Assembly (NCBI RefSeq): GCF_023823125.1
Contig: NZ_CP090949.1
Location: forward strand, 2,070,001 to 2,134,000
Length of the DNA: 64,000 nucleotides
DNA from: Erythrobacter aurantius
Lineage (GTDB): Bacteria > Pseudomonadota > Alphaproteobacteria > Sphingomonadales > Sphingomonadaceae
Reading direction: 5' to 3'
The notes under the pieces are model-generated. The model was given only the letters and a program-made list of their open reading frames with translations, ran no database searches and was not told the DNA's origin. Shown one piece after another: positions 48,778-58,171 of the stretch. How positions within the stretch are numbered: the first letter of the stretch is position 1; the number at the start of each line of letters is the position of its first letter. Position numbers and translations under genes: made by a program.

Positions 48778-49659
48778 CTATCGTCGGGTAAGGGTGTACC
48801 CTTCGGCTTCCAGCATCGCAACGAGGCCGTCCGGGCCGACCAGATGCGCCGTTCCGACTGCCACAAGAGGCTTCGGCTGTTTGCCAAGCTCAGGCAGCAG
48901 CGATGCGATCCAGCGACGGTTCCTGCCCGCCAGCAAGGCTTCGTGCAGCTCGGGGTCGGCAAGGATGCCTTCGCCTGTCGCCCTGGCCAACGTGGCTTCA
49001 TCGCCCGCCAGCCATGCTTGCAACAGCCAATCGGGATTGTCGCGGGAGGCCATCCATTCGCGCACGGTTCCTTCCAGCAAGTCTTGCTGATCCTCATCCG
49101 GCAGCGTGTCGAATATGCCCAATTGCGATGCGGTCGTCTCAAAGCCGCGCAAGGGGCGGCCCTCGAAATCGCGGATCACCGCACGATCGACTCCATTGGC
49201 AGGTTTGCCCTTTGTATCCACCCGCGAAAGCAGGATCGCCGCGGCCCAGTCCTCGGTAGAAAGGAATTGCTCGGGAGGAAGCTCAGACCGTGCGAGGATC
49301 ATCGCTAGCGGCTCGCGCAGGTCTGGTGCCACTCGCTCCTGAAGCGGATCAAGGCCCGGCGTCCTGGCCAAACGGGCAAATATCTCGGCTCTTCCGGCGT
49401 CATTGGTCTGATCGTCTATTTCGACCCACAGCACGTCTGCCGTTTCGATCGCGTCTTTGATAGCGGCGGTGCGCCACGAAACGCCATCGGGGAGGGCGTG
49501 GATGGTGCCAAGCAGCCATCCTTCGACCTCCCCGTCTGCGTTCGCGATTTCATAGAGCAGCGGATTGGCGGTGGTTTCGTCATCGCTGTCCGGTTCGCCC
49601 CCGCTGCACGCCGCGATCAGCAAAGTGCAAGCGAGGGCGATAGCTCGAAACGGGCTCAC
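48778..49659 (-). CDS. TraB/GumN family lipoprotein
   Basis: A 293-residue protein starting at GTG 49659, overlapping the upstream stop (GTGA). The N-terminus is a lipoprotein signal (LLIAACSGG, Cys at residue 18). [16 protein letters not shown] is the first conserved His motif of TraB/PrgY/GumN, and [21 protein letters not shown] the last. The family has a Tiki-like metalloprotease fold; the cellular role is unknown. It is a tandem paralogue of the next entry. Confidence 0.87.
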   Translation of the reverse strand: MSPFRAIALACTLLIAACSGGEPDSDDETTANPLLYEIANADGEVEGWLLGTIHALPDGVSWRTAAIKDAIETADVLWVEIDDQTNDAGRAEIFARLARTPGLDPLQERVAPDLREPLAMILARSELPPEQFLSTEDWAAAILLSRVDTKGKPANGVDRAVIRDFEGRPLRGFETTASQLGIFDTLPDEDQQDLLEGTVREWMASRDNPDWLLQAWLAGDEATLARATGEGILADPELHEALLAGRNRRWIASLLPELGKQPKPLVAVGTAHLVGPDGLVAMLEAEGYTLTRR

Positions 49660-50579
49660 TGCACCCGCGTGGTTTCGATGCCACGCTCAGCCAGATAATC
49701 CTGCACGCTGCGTTCGCCCGCGAGGTGGCCTGCTCCGACAGCGATGAACACGGTCCCGGGAGTGGTTTCAAGACGGCTTTCGATCCATTCCGCCCAGTTG
49801 ACGTTGCGATTGTAGAGCAGCACTTCGGCGAAACCTTCACCTTCCATGCCCTCGTTCATTACGGCGGCCAGCCCTTCGGCGTCACCTTCGACCCATTCTG
49901 CCACCATCTTGTCGAGCATGGCTTCGGCTTCGCCTGCACCTTCGGCTGCGGAAATCATGAATTCGACCTGCTGGTCGATCGGCATCCCGTCAAAGATGCC
50001 AAGCTGGAATTCGATCGTTTCAAGCGCGTCCTTCGCCGTGTCTCCCGACTTGCCGAGGATAATCTTGTCGACGCCCGAATTGGGATCATACCCCTTTTGC
50101 AGCAGCGGCAGCATGGTGAGCGTGAGACCGGCCATCCACGGCTCGAACGGGTCGAATGTGGCTGCGGGAATGCCCATGCCGGCCAGTGCAGCTTCGTATT
50201 TGGCGGTCTGTTCTTCGTCGAGGACAGAACGCAGCGTGGTGCCATCGGTGAACATCCCGCGTTGCAGTGCCATCTGCTGCATCGCCGCTTCGCTAGCGGG
50301 ATCCATCTTGATTTCGGTAACAACAGTGTCTGCCGACTGGAGCGCCGCGTCGATTTCGGCGTCATACCATTGCACGTCCGGCTTCAGCGCGTGAACCGTG
50401 CCGAACAGATAGATCGTGGTGTCTTCATCGGCGACCTTCCACAGCGCCGGGCCTTCGGGGCCGCTAGGCAGTTCTGCAGTCAGCTGTTCAGGATCGTCAT
50501 GTGCCTCTGCAAACGCAGGGTTGGCGGCAAACAGGGCAAGAGTGGCGACCGAAGCTGAAACGATTGAGCGGAGTTTCAT
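49656..50579 (-). CDS. TraB/GumN family secreted protein
   Basis: A 307-residue protein with a signal peptide (SIVSASVATLALFAANPAFA). The TraB/GumN motifs are IYLFGTVHALKPDVQWYDAEI near residue 52 and TVFIAVGAGHLAGERSVQDYL near 280. Two lineages in tandem, one soluble and one lipid-anchored, are coupled by a 4-base overlap. In the Tiki fold the two conserved His motifs bind metal. Substrate unknown. Confidence 0.88.
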   Translation of the reverse strand: MKLRSIVSASVATLALFAANPAFAEAHDDPEQLTAELPSGPEGPALWKVADEDTTIYLFGTVHALKPDVQWYDAEIDAALQSADTVVTEIKMDPASEAAMQQMALQRGMFTDGTTLRSVLDEEQTAKYEAALAGMGIPAATFDPFEPWMAGLTLTMLPLLQKGYDPNSGVDKIILGKSGDTAKDALETIEFQLGIFDGMPIDQQVEFMISAAEGAGEAEAMLDKMVAEWVEGDAEGLAAVMNEGMEGEGFAEVLLYNRNVNWAEWIESRLETTPGTVFIAVGAGHLAGERSVQDYLAERGIETTRVQ

Positions 50580-50650
50580 TGGGGCAGTTCCTTTCGAGGG
50601 TGAGTTTCTAATGGGTCAATTTGACTGTAATTTGAACGGGAAAGAAGAAT

Positions 50651-51097
50651 TTACCGGGTAAGCCAGGCGTAAAGATAGGCGAGGAACATCGAGACGAATC
50701 CGATTGCCCAGACGCCAAAGGCATGGGGCGGGGGCACGAACCCTCCGGCGTAAAGCACCGCCCAGATCGGGAAGCCTGCCAGCACGGCCAGCGATCCGCC
50801 GGTGAAGGAGATGTAGTTCAATTCACGCTTGTAATCGTCGATCTGGGTGAAACCCCAAAGCGGGAGGGCGAGAAAGCCGACGAGCAGGCCGATGGCGGTG
50901 CCGATGGCGACGCCCGGCGGTAGCGAGAGCTTTTCCCAGTCGCCGGCAAACAGATTGCCGTCGCCCTGATCAAAGAAGCCGGTGAAGAAGCCGATCAGTC
51001 CGCCGATCAGCATGGCCACGCAGAAATAGATGATCTGACGGCGCTGGCGGGCCTTGTGGCGCGCCTCTCCGGGGTTGAGGATATCGGTATCGGTCAT
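50651..51097 (-). CDS. Four-helix membrane protein under XRE-regulator control
   Basis: A 148-residue inner-membrane protein. Basic N-terminus (RHKARQRRQIIYF), then four hydrophobic segments (CVAMLIGGLIGFFTGFF, GVAIGTAIGLLVGFLALPL, GGSLAVLAGFPIWAVLYAG, GVWAIGFVSMFLAYLYAWL). It overlaps the XRE regulator stop by 4 bases. No family is recognised; the pairing with a small XRE regulator is common for DUF2975/DUF6442-like membrane proteins. Confidence 0.75.
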   Translation of the reverse strand: MTDTDILNPGEARHKARQRRQIIYFCVAMLIGGLIGFFTGFFDQGDGNLFAGDWEKLSLPPGVAIGTAIGLLVGFLALPLWGFTQIDDYKRELNYISFTGGSLAVLAGFPIWAVLYAGGFVPPPHAFGVWAIGFVSMFLAYLYAWLTR

Positions 51098-51294
51098 GAA
51101 TTTTCTCCGTCGTCGAAGATTTCTTCAATGGACATGTCGAACAGCCGCGCGATGCGGAAAGCGAGGGGGAGTGAGGGGTCGTGCTTGCCGGTCTCGATCG
51201 CGTTGACGGCCTGGCGTGAGACGTCGAGGCGTCCGGCCAGTTCGGCCTGCGACCAGTCGCGTTCCGCGCGGAGGACTTTGAGGCGGTTTTTCAT
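51094..51294 (-). CDS. XRE/Cro-type transcriptional regulator (66 residues)
   Basis: A compact HTH_3 regulator: MKNRLKVLRAERDWSQAEL, AGRLDVSRQAVNAIETGKHD, PSLPLAFRIARLFDMSIEEI. This is the YozG/SinR-like class often paired with a membrane protein. It probably represses its own operon through the CCTGAC sites upstream. It starts 5 bases after the stop of the 39-residue peptide gene. Confidence 0.93.
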   Translation of the reverse strand: MKNRLKVLRAERDWSQAELAGRLDVSRQAVNAIETGKHDPSLPLAFRIARLFDMSIEEIFDDGENS

Positions 51295-51299
51295 CGTGG

Positions 51300-51419
51300 T
51301 TAAAGGCCGATGGCGGCGGTGCTTTTTGCGAGGATGTTGCCGACTGCAAATCCGCTGAACCCAAGCAGGAGAATGGCCTGCCAACGTTTCATGCGGACCG
51401 TTTCCGAAAGCGATTTCAT
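51300..51419 (-). CDS. 39-residue membrane peptide, first gene of the XRE operon
   Basis: An ATG at 51419 with GGAGG seven bases upstream opens a 39-codon frame ending TAA at 51302-51300. The product has a basic start (VRMKRWQ) and one membrane segment (AILLLGFSGFAVGNILA). The next gene, the XRE regulator, starts 5 bases on. It is too short for usual gene callers but has a better SD than most genes here. The function is unknown; it may be a small membrane partner of the downstream membrane protein. Confidence 0.65.
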   Translation of the reverse strand: MKSLSETVRMKRWQAILLLGFSGFAVGNILAKSTAAIGL

Positions 51420-51430
51420 GGTGCACCTCC

Positions 51431-51507
51431 ATCAGGTTTTTATGACTAAATGTCAGGTTGTCCTGACTATATGTCCTGATTCACTGACAATGTCAACATA
51501 ACCTGAC
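51431..51507. promoter_or_regulatory. Cluster of TCAGG/CCTGA half-sites (XRE operator)
   Basis: A perfect inverted repeat GTCAGG-TTGT-CCTGAC lies at 51452-51467. Further half-sites are TCAGG at 51432-51436 and CCTGA at 51475-51479 and 51502-51506. They surround and overlap the promoter of the small-peptide/XRE operon. Autorepression by the XRE protein is the simplest reading. Confidence 0.65.
51466..51496 (-). promoter_or_regulatory. Promoter of the small-peptide/XRE/membrane operon
   Basis: On the minus strand a consensus TTGACA (51496-51491) is followed by a 17-base spacer and CATATA (51473-51468), or 19 bases and TATAGT (51471-51466). It is overlapped by the GTCAGG/CCTGAC sites. About 45-50 bases separate it from the first ATG. 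Confidence 0.6.
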
Positions 51508-51562
51508 TTTTGGTAATGAAGAGGCGACTTCTGACGCTGGAATCCGTGCAAGGGAGGTCGGG

Positions 51563-52549
51563 ATGTTGCGTCGCACCATTGACGCTTCACGGGGCATGAG
51601 CCATGGGCCAAGCGCCATGAACAGCCACCCTCAAGCTGCGGGCCTGCCCGCGCGTGATCCGACCCGCTCTTTCCAGGACATGATCCTGACGCTGCACGAT
51701 TTCTGGGCGGCGCAGGGCTGTGTGATCCTCCAGCCCTATGACATGCGTATGGGGGCGGGGACATTCCACACCGCAACCACGCTGCGCGCACTGGGTCCGG
51801 AGCCGTGGAACGCGGCCTTTGTCCAGCCGTGCCGCCGCCCGACCGACGGGCGCTATGGCGAAAATCCCAACCGGTTGCAGCATTACTACCAGTATCAGGT
51901 CATCCTGAAGCCTTCGCCGGCTGACATTCAGGAACTGTATCTCGACAGCCTGAAAGCCATCGGCATCGATCCGCTGGCGCACGACATCCGCTTTGTCGAA
52001 GACGACTGGGAATCGCCTACGCTCGGCGCATGGGGGCTGGGCTGGGAAGTCTGGTGCGACGGGATGGAAGTCACCCAGTTCACCTATTTCCAGCAGATGG
52101 GCGGTTTCGATTGCAAACCTGTGGCAGGCGAACTGACCTACGGGCTTGAACGGCTCGCCATGTACATTCAGGGCGTCGACAACGTCTACGACCTCGCCTT
52201 CAACGATCGTGGGGTCAGCTACGGCGAAGTCTTCCTCGAAAACGAGAAGCAGATGTCGAAGTGGAACTTCGAAGTGGCGGAGACGGACGCGCTGTTCGAC
52301 CTGTTCACCAAGGCCGAGGCGGAGTGCCGCAACGCGCTTGCCAATGACGTGCCGATTGCCGCCTATGAACAGGCGATCGAGGCCAGCCATATCTTCAACC
52401 TGCTTCAGGCACGCGGCGTCATCAGCGTGCAGGAACGCGCCAGCTACATGGGCCGGGTGCGCGATCTGGCGCGCGGTTCCTGCGAGAAATACGCCGAGCT
52501 GATGGCCCCGCGCTGGGCCGCGCAATATCCGGAATGGAGCCTCAACTGA
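51563..52549 (+). CDS. glyQ: Glycyl-tRNA synthetase alpha subunit
   Basis: GlyQ, 328 residues from ATG 51563, chosen for the GGGAGG five bases upstream. Conserved sequence starts only at [18 protein letters not shown] (residue 33), so starts at 51596 or 51617 are possible. Class II aminoacyl-tRNA synthetase catalytic subunit: [40 protein letters not shown] and [13 protein letters not shown] (motif 3). It works with GlyS as an alpha2beta2 enzyme. Confidence 0.97.
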   Translation: MLRRTIDASRGMSHGPSAMNSHPQAAGLPARDPTRSFQDMILTLHDFWAAQGCVILQPYDMRMGAGTFHTATTLRALGPEPWNAAFVQPCRRPTDGRYGENPNRLQHYYQYQVILKPSPADIQELYLDSLKAIGIDPLAHDIRFVEDDWESPTLGAWGLGWEVWCDGMEVTQFTYFQQMGGFDCKPVAGELTYGLERLAMYIQGVDNVYDLAFNDRGVSYGEVFLENEKQMSKWNFEVAETDALFDLFTKAEAECRNALANDVPIAAYEQAIEASHIFNLLQARGVISVQERASYMGRVRDLARGSCEKYAELMAPRWAAQYPEWSLN

Positions 52550-54573
52550 TGGCTGATTTCCTGCTTGAACTGCGTTGCGAAGAAATCCCTGCCCGGATGC
52601 AGGCAGGTGCGCGTGCCGAACTGGAAAAGCTGTTCCGCCGCGAGCTGGAAGCTTCTGGCATTGCCGCCGGTGATCTCACCGTCTGGTCCACCCCGCGCCG
52701 CCTTGCACTGATCGCTCGCGGATTGCCCTTGCAGACCGAGGCTGTCAGCGAAGAGGCCAAGGGTCCGCCAGTGGGCGCACCCGATCAGGCGATCGACGGT
52801 TTTTGCCGCAAGAACGGCGTTACGCGCGATCAGTTGGAAGAACGCGACGTCAAGGGCCGCGCAACCTGGTTTGCGGTGATCGAGAAGCCCGGTCAGGCCG
52901 TTGCCGATCTGCTTGCTGCCGCGATCCCCGCGATCATCCGCGACTTCAGCTGGCCTAAGTCGATGCGCTGGGGCGCAGCCTCGATCAGCAGCGAAAGCAC
53001 CCGCTGGGTCCGCCCGCTTTCGGGGATCGTGGCGCTGCTCGATGGTGAAATCGTGCCTTGCGTCACCGACGGGCTGGCTTCGGGCCGCACGACCTGCGGA
53101 CATCGCTTCCATTCCGAAGGCGAGATCGAGATCGAGGGCGCGGATGATTACGCCGCCAAACTGCGCGATGCCCATGTCATCGTCGATCATGAGGAACGCG
53201 CCGCGATCATCCGCGAAGGCGCGGCCAAGGTCGCTGCCGAGGCCGGCCTGAAGCTGGTCGAGGACGAAGGTCTGGTAGTAGAGAACGCCGGGCTCACCGA
53301 ATGGCCGGTGCCGCTGCTTGGCCGGTTCGACGAAAGCTATCTCGACGTGCCGCCCGAGGTCATCCAGCTGACCGCGCGGGTGAACCAAAAGTATTTCGTG
53401 TGCGAGGACAGCGCCGGGAAACTCGCCAACGCATTCATCTGCACCGCGAATATCGAAGCGGTTGACCCTGCCGTGGTGGTGGACGGCAACCGCAAGGTGC
53501 TGGCCGCACGGCTTTCCGATGCACGGTTCTTCTGGGAACTCGACCAGAAAACTTCGCTGGCGGATCATGCGAAGAAGCTGGAACGGATCACCTTCCACGA
53601 GAAGTTAGGCACCGTCGCCAACAAGGTCGAGCGTGTGGCGAAGCTAGCGCGGTGGCTGTGCGAGGAAGAGATTGTCGCGGGCGACCCGGACCTCGCCGAA
53701 CAGGCCGCGCGGCTGTGCAAGGCCGATCTCGTCACCGAAATGGTCGGTGAGTTTCCCGAATTGCAAGGCCTGATGGGCGGTTACTACGCCGAAAAGGAAG
53801 GCCTGCCGGTCGAAGTCTCGGACGCGATCCGCGATCATTACAAGCCGGTGGGGCAGGGCGCTGATGTGCCGACCGCTCCAGTGACGGTGGCGGTGTCGCT
53901 GGCGGACAAGCTGGATACCTTGCGCAGTTTCTTTGCCATCGACGAAAAGCCGACTGGATCAAAGGATCCGTTCGCCCTTAGACGCGCCGCACTCGGGATT
54001 ATCCGGCTCATTACCGAAAACGGACTGCGGATGGGCGTTGCAGAGGGTGAACTCCTCGACTTCTTCGCCGACCGTCTCAAGGTCCAGCAGCGCGAAGCGG
54101 GTGTCCGTCATGATCTGATCGACGCGGTGTTCGCACTCGGCGGGGAGGATGATCTCGTCCGGCTGCTCGCCCGTGTCCATGCGCTCCAGTCGTTCATGGA
54201 AACCGAAGACGGCGCGAACCTGCTTGCCGGGTACAAGCGCGCGGCGAACATTCTCAAGAAGGAAGGTCATGCCGGCCAGCCCGGCGATGACGGGACGAAA
54301 GTCGAACTTTCCTACTCACCTGAAACAGCCGAAAAGGCGCTGATCGATGCTCTGGCTGATGCCGCGCCCAAGGCGGCGGCTGCGGTGGCGCAGGAGCGGT
54401 TCGAAGATGCCATGGCCGCGCTCGCCAGCTTGCGGGCATCCGTGGATGCTTTCTTTGATGAGGTGACGGTGAATGATGATGCCGCGACAAAGCGCGAGGC
54501 CCGCCTCAACCTGCTGGCGCGCTTCACCCGCGCCGTCGGCAATGTCGCCGATTTCAGCCGGATCGAAGGCTGA
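52549..54573 (+). CDS. glyS: Glycyl-tRNA synthetase beta subunit
   Basis: GlyS, 674 residues. [18 protein letters not shown] is the typical start at ATG 52549, sharing a base with the glyQ stop (TGATG). An HD-like middle part and a C-terminal DALR anticodon-binding domain (EERFEDAMAALASLRASVDAF-type segment) follow. It binds tRNA-Gly. Confidence 0.97.
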   Translation: MADFLLELRCEEIPARMQAGARAELEKLFRRELEASGIAAGDLTVWSTPRRLALIARGLPLQTEAVSEEAKGPPVGAPDQAIDGFCRKNGVTRDQLEERDVKGRATWFAVIEKPGQAVADLLAAAIPAIIRDFSWPKSMRWGAASISSESTRWVRPLSGIVALLDGEIVPCVTDGLASGRTTCGHRFHSEGEIEIEGADDYAAKLRDAHVIVDHEERAAIIREGAAKVAAEAGLKLVEDEGLVVENAGLTEWPVPLLGRFDESYLDVPPEVIQLTARVNQKYFVCEDSAGKLANAFICTANIEAVDPAVVVDGNRKVLAARLSDARFFWELDQKTSLADHAKKLERITFHEKLGTVANKVERVAKLARWLCEEEIVAGDPDLAEQAARLCKADLVTEMVGEFPELQGLMGGYYAEKEGLPVEVSDAIRDHYKPVGQGADVPTAPVTVAVSLADKLDTLRSFFAIDEKPTGSKDPFALRRAALGIIRLITENGLRMGVAEGELLDFFADRLKVQQREAGVRHDLIDAVFALGGEDDLVRLLARVHALQSFMETEDGANLLAGYKRAANILKKEGHAGQPGDDGTKVELSYSPETAEKALIDALADAAPKAAAAVAQERFEDAMAALASLRASVDAFFDEVTVNDDAATKREARLNLLARFTRAVGNVADFSRIEG

Positions 54574-54693
54574 TCGGAAAGTCACACATCGCATGCCCGC
54601 AAACACGAAAAACCTGTGGAATTACCGAGAGATGGACACGGCGCGAACTTTTTCAAAAGGGCGTGATCAGTGTTCCATGAAGGGGAACCAGCA

Positions 54694-57366
54694 ATGACGA
54701 AATCGGTCTACACCTTCGGCGGCAACGCGCCTCATGACGATCCCCGGCAGGGCGACAAGACAGTCACCGGCGGTAAAGGCGCGAACCTTGCGGAAATGGC
54801 CAGCATCGGCCTGCCCGTGCCTCCGGGTTTCACCATCACGACCGAGGAATGCGTCAACTATCTGCAGCATGGCGCGGACTTCAGCGATGCCCTGCGCGCC
54901 GAAGTTGCCAAGGCGCTGACGCATATCGAGGAATCGGTGGGCAAGTGTTTCGGCGATGCAGCCGATCCGATGCTGGTGTCGGTGCGTTCGGGTGCGCGGG
55001 TTTCCATGCCCGGCATGATGGACACGGTTTTGAACCTTGGCCTTAACGACGCCACCGTCGAAGGGCTGGCGGCGACCAGCGGCGATGAACGCTTCGCCTG
55101 GGACAGCTATCGCCGGTTCATCCAGATGTATTCCGACGTTGTGCTCGGCCTGGATCATGGCCTGTTCGAAGAAGCGCTGGAAATAGCCAAGGAAGACAAC
55201 GGCTTCTACAACGATACCGAGCTTTCTGCCGACGATTGGCGCGCTCTGGTTGGCGAATACAAGGGCATTGTCGAACAGGAACTGGGCAAGCCGTTCCCGC
55301 AGGATGTGAACGAGCAATTGTGGGGCGCGATCCGCGCCGTGTTTGACAGCTGGGACAGCGACCGGGCGAAGGTCTACCGCCGCCTCAACGACATTCCGGG
55401 CGACTGGGGCACGGCTGTCAACGTGCAGGCGATGGTGTTCGGCAACATGGGCGACACGTCGGCGACGGGCGTGGCCTTCACCCGCGATCCGGCGACGGGC
55501 AACCGCGCCTATTACGGCGAATACCTGATCAACGCGCAAGGCGAGGACGTGGTGGCGGGCATCCGCACGCCGCAATATCTGACCAAGGCCGCGCGTGAGG
55601 CCGCTGGAGCCAAGCCGTTGTCGATGGAAGAGGCGATGCCCGAAGCCTATGGCGAGCTGGCCCGCGTGTTCGACCTGCTCGAAGCGCATTACAAGGACAT
55701 GCAGGACATCGAGTTCACCGTGGAACGCGGCAAGCTGTGGATGCTGCAAACCCGTTCGGGCAAGCGGACGGCCAAGGCCGCGCTCAAGATGGCGGTGGAA
55801 ATGGTCGGCGAAGGGTTGATCGACAAGCGCGAGGCCGTGCGCCGGATCGATCCGATGGCGCTTGATCAATTGCTGCACCCCACGCTTGATCCGGATGCTC
55901 CGCGCAATGTGCTGACGACGGGCCTGCCCGCGTCGCCGGGCGCGGCAGCGGGCAAGATCGTGCTGGATGCCGATACGGCAGAACAATGGGCCAATCGCGG
56001 CGAGAAGGTGATCCTTGTCCGGGTCGAGACTTCGCCGGAAGACATCCACGGCATGCACGCCGCGCAAGGCATCCTGACCGCGCGCGGCGGGATGACGAGC
56101 CACGCGGCGGTGGTGGCGCGGGGCATGGGGCGTCCTTGTGTCTCGGGCGCGGGTGCGGTTTCGATCGACCGTCCGAGCCGCAGCTTGCGGATCGGCTCGC
56201 AGGAGCTGAAGGAAGGCGACGAGATCACACTGGACGGGGCCAACGGTCAGGTGATGCTGGGCATCGTCCCGACGATCGAGCCGGAGCTGGTGGGCGATTT
56301 CGCCACGCTGATGGAATGGGCCGACGATCTGCGCCGGATGAAGGTGCGCACCAACGCCGAAACGCCCGCCGACTGCAAGATGGCGCGTCAGTTCGGTGCG
56401 GAGGGCATCGGCCTTTGCCGTACGGAGCACATGTTCTTCGACGCGAGCCGAATCAGCGCGGTGCGCCAGATGATCCTTGCCGAAGACGAACGCGGACGGC
56501 GCAAGGCGCTTGAGCAGTTGCTGCCCGAACAGCGGGCCGACTTTACCGCGATTTTCGAGGTGATGGCGGGGCTTCCCTGCACGATCCGCCTGCTCGACCC
56601 GCCGCTGCACGAGTTCCTGCCGACCCGCGACGAGGAGTTTGCCGAGCTCTCCGATGCGACCGGGCTGGGTGTCGATCACCTCAAGCGGCGCGCGGACGAA
56701 CTGCACGAATTCAACCCGATGCTGGGCCATCGCGGCTGTCGTCTCGGGATCACCTATCCCGAGATTTACGAGATGCAGGCACGCGCCATCTTTGAGGCGG
56801 CGTGTGCGGTAAAGGCGGCTTCGGGTGAAGCGCCACTGCCCGAGATCATGATCCCGCTGGTCGCCACCAAACGCGAGCTGCAATTGCTCAAGGCGCTGGT
56901 GGACAAGGTGGCAGCCGAGGTGTTCGGCGAAAAGGGCACTGTGGTCGAGTATCTGGTGGGCACCATGATCGAACTGCCGCGCGCCGCGCTTATGGCAGGT
57001 GAGATCGCGCAGGAAGGCGCGTTCTTCAGCTTTGGCACCAACGATCTGACGCAGACGACGCTGGGCGTGAGTCGTGACGATTCGGCACGGTTCCTTGCTC
57101 CTTATGTCGACAAGGGCATCTTCCCGCGCGATCCGTTCGTCAGCCTCGATATCGAAGGCGTCGGCCAATTGGTCGAACTGGCGGCAGAGCGGGGCAGGGC
57201 TACCCGGCCTGATATCAAGCTGGGAATCTGCGGCGAGCATGGCGGCGACCCCGCTTCGATCGCGTTCTGCGAAAAGGTGGGCCTCGATTACGTCAGCGCC
57301 TCGCCCTATCGCGTGCCGATTGCCCGGCTTGCGGCGGCTCAGGCGGGGCTAGCTGCCGGCAAGTGA
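54694..57366 (+). CDS. ppdK: Pyruvate, phosphate dikinase
   Basis: PPDK, 890 residues. It interconverts pyruvate + ATP + phosphate with phosphoenolpyruvate. The ATP-grasp part begins TGGKGANLAEMASIGLPVP; SVRSGARVSMPGMMDTVLNL follows. The phospho-His is in GGMTSHAAVVARGMGRPCV (residue about 470), and the PEP-binding barrel ends with GICGEHGGDPASI. ATG 54694 has AGGGGA upstream. It provides gluconeogenic PEP. It overlaps the convergent methyltransferase gene by 18 bases. Confidence 0.98.
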   Translation: MTKSVYTFGGNAPHDDPRQGDKTVTGGKGANLAEMASIGLPVPPGFTITTEECVNYLQHGADFSDALRAEVAKALTHIEESVGKCFGDAADPMLVSVRSGARVSMPGMMDTVLNLGLNDATVEGLAATSGDERFAWDSYRRFIQMYSDVVLGLDHGLFEEALEIAKEDNGFYNDTELSADDWRALVGEYKGIVEQELGKPFPQDVNEQLWGAIRAVFDSWDSDRAKVYRRLNDIPGDWGTAVNVQAMVFGNMGDTSATGVAFTRDPATGNRAYYGEYLINAQGEDVVAGIRTPQYLTKAAREAAGAKPLSMEEAMPEAYGELARVFDLLEAHYKDMQDIEFTVERGKLWMLQTRSGKRTAKAALKMAVEMVGEGLIDKREAVRRIDPMALDQLLHPTLDPDAPRNVLTTGLPASPGAAAGKIVLDADTAEQWANRGEKVILVRVETSPEDIHGMHAAQGILTARGGMTSHAAVVARGMGRPCVSGAGAVSIDRPSRSLRIGSQELKEGDEITLDGANGQVMLGIVPTIEPELVGDFATLMEWADDLRRMKVRTNAETPADCKMARQFGAEGIGLCRTEHMFFDASRISAVRQMILAEDERGRRKALEQLLPEQRADFTAIFEVMAGLPCTIRLLDPPLHEFLPTRDEEFAELSDATGLGVDHLKRRADELHEFNPMLGHRGCRLGITYPEIYEMQARAIFEAACAVKAASGEAPLPEIMIPLVATKRELQLLKALVDKVAAEVFGEKGTVVEYLVGTMIELPRAALMAGEIAQEGAFFSFGTNDLTQTTLGVSRDDSARFLAPYVDKGIFPRDPFVSLDIEGVGQLVELAAERGRATRPDIKLGICGEHGGDPASIAFCEKVGLDYVSASPYRVPIARLAAAQAGLAAGK

Positions 57367-58116
57367 GCGGCGGCCGGTCAGGGTGACGATCTCGAAGGTT
57401 TCGGACACCTTGCCGTCAGCATCGGCCTGATCGCGAAAGGCCGCTCTTGCGCGGGCGAGGGCAGCCTTGCCGAGTGGCGGAGCCCGGTCGGTGAGCGCGC
57501 TGGTCAGCCCCTGATCGCGCAGGTCGCTGACCAGTCGATCAAGCGAGGAATAGCGCACTGTGAGCGTGTGCGTGTCGACTACAGGGTCCTTCCACCCGGC
57601 CCGCTGCAGCAATTGCGGTGCGGCCCGCGCATCGACCATCGGGTGAATGCGCGCCGCCGGTCGATCGCCATCAGCAGCCAGCATCGCGGCCCGAAGGCGC
57701 GGCAGGCTCTGGCCCCCGATGAAGCTGGCAATGGCAAGACCGCCCGGCCGCAACGCATTGCGCATATGGATCAAGGCACCTGGCAGATCGTTGACCGCAT
57801 CAAGCTGGCCGATCACCGCGACCAGATCGAATGGACCGCCCGCTATCGCTTGGGTCGGGTCCGCCATCGCCGCTTCGCACACCGTGGCGGAGCCTTGCGC
57901 GAGGTAGGCAGACAGCTCCGTCGAACCAGGCCCGAAGAGTATCGAACTGCGCGCCTCATGCCGGACGAAAGCAAGCCGTTCGACGATGTCGTCGCAGATG
58001 TCGTCTAAGATGAAGCGCGCAGCATCCCCATGCCGCTCGCGCCGCAAGATGGATCGCGAGACCCTTTGCACGCGGCGGGTTTCGGAAAAGATGCGGGGAA
58101 CGGAAGCCTCATTCAT
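57349..58116 (-). CDS. SAM-dependent methyltransferase-fold protein (NDUFAF5/BioC-like)
   Basis: A 255-residue protein. The start SVPRIFSETRRVQRVSRSIL is like NDUFAF5-type proteins of alphaproteobacteria, followed by FGPGSTELSAYLAQ (SAM-binding region, altered), FDLVAVIGQLDAVNDLPGAL and LRPGGLAIASFIGG. NDUFAF5 modifies an arginine of complex I. The Gly-rich SAM loop is weak here, so activity is uncertain. It is divergent from comF; the two starts overlap or abut. Confidence 0.82.
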   Translation of the reverse strand: MNEASVPRIFSETRRVQRVSRSILRRERHGDAARFILDDICDDIVERLAFVRHEARSSILFGPGSTELSAYLAQGSATVCEAAMADPTQAIAGGPFDLVAVIGQLDAVNDLPGALIHMRNALRPGGLAIASFIGGQSLPRLRAAMLAADGDRPAARIHPMVDARAAPQLLQRAGWKDPVVDTHTLTVRYSSLDRLVSDLRDQGLTSALTDRAPPLGKAALARARAAFRDQADADGKVSETFEIVTLTGRRSLAGS

Positions 58117-58171
58117 GCATCTCGCCCTGCCGCGCTTGCGTGCGCGGCGCAAGGGGTGCACAGATCGAGTC

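Noticed and set aside
54667..57240. Open frame of about 857 codons antisense to ppdK
   Set aside because: High-GC antisense frame; composition is His/Arg/Gln-rich without family motifs, and the sense strand is clearly PPDK.
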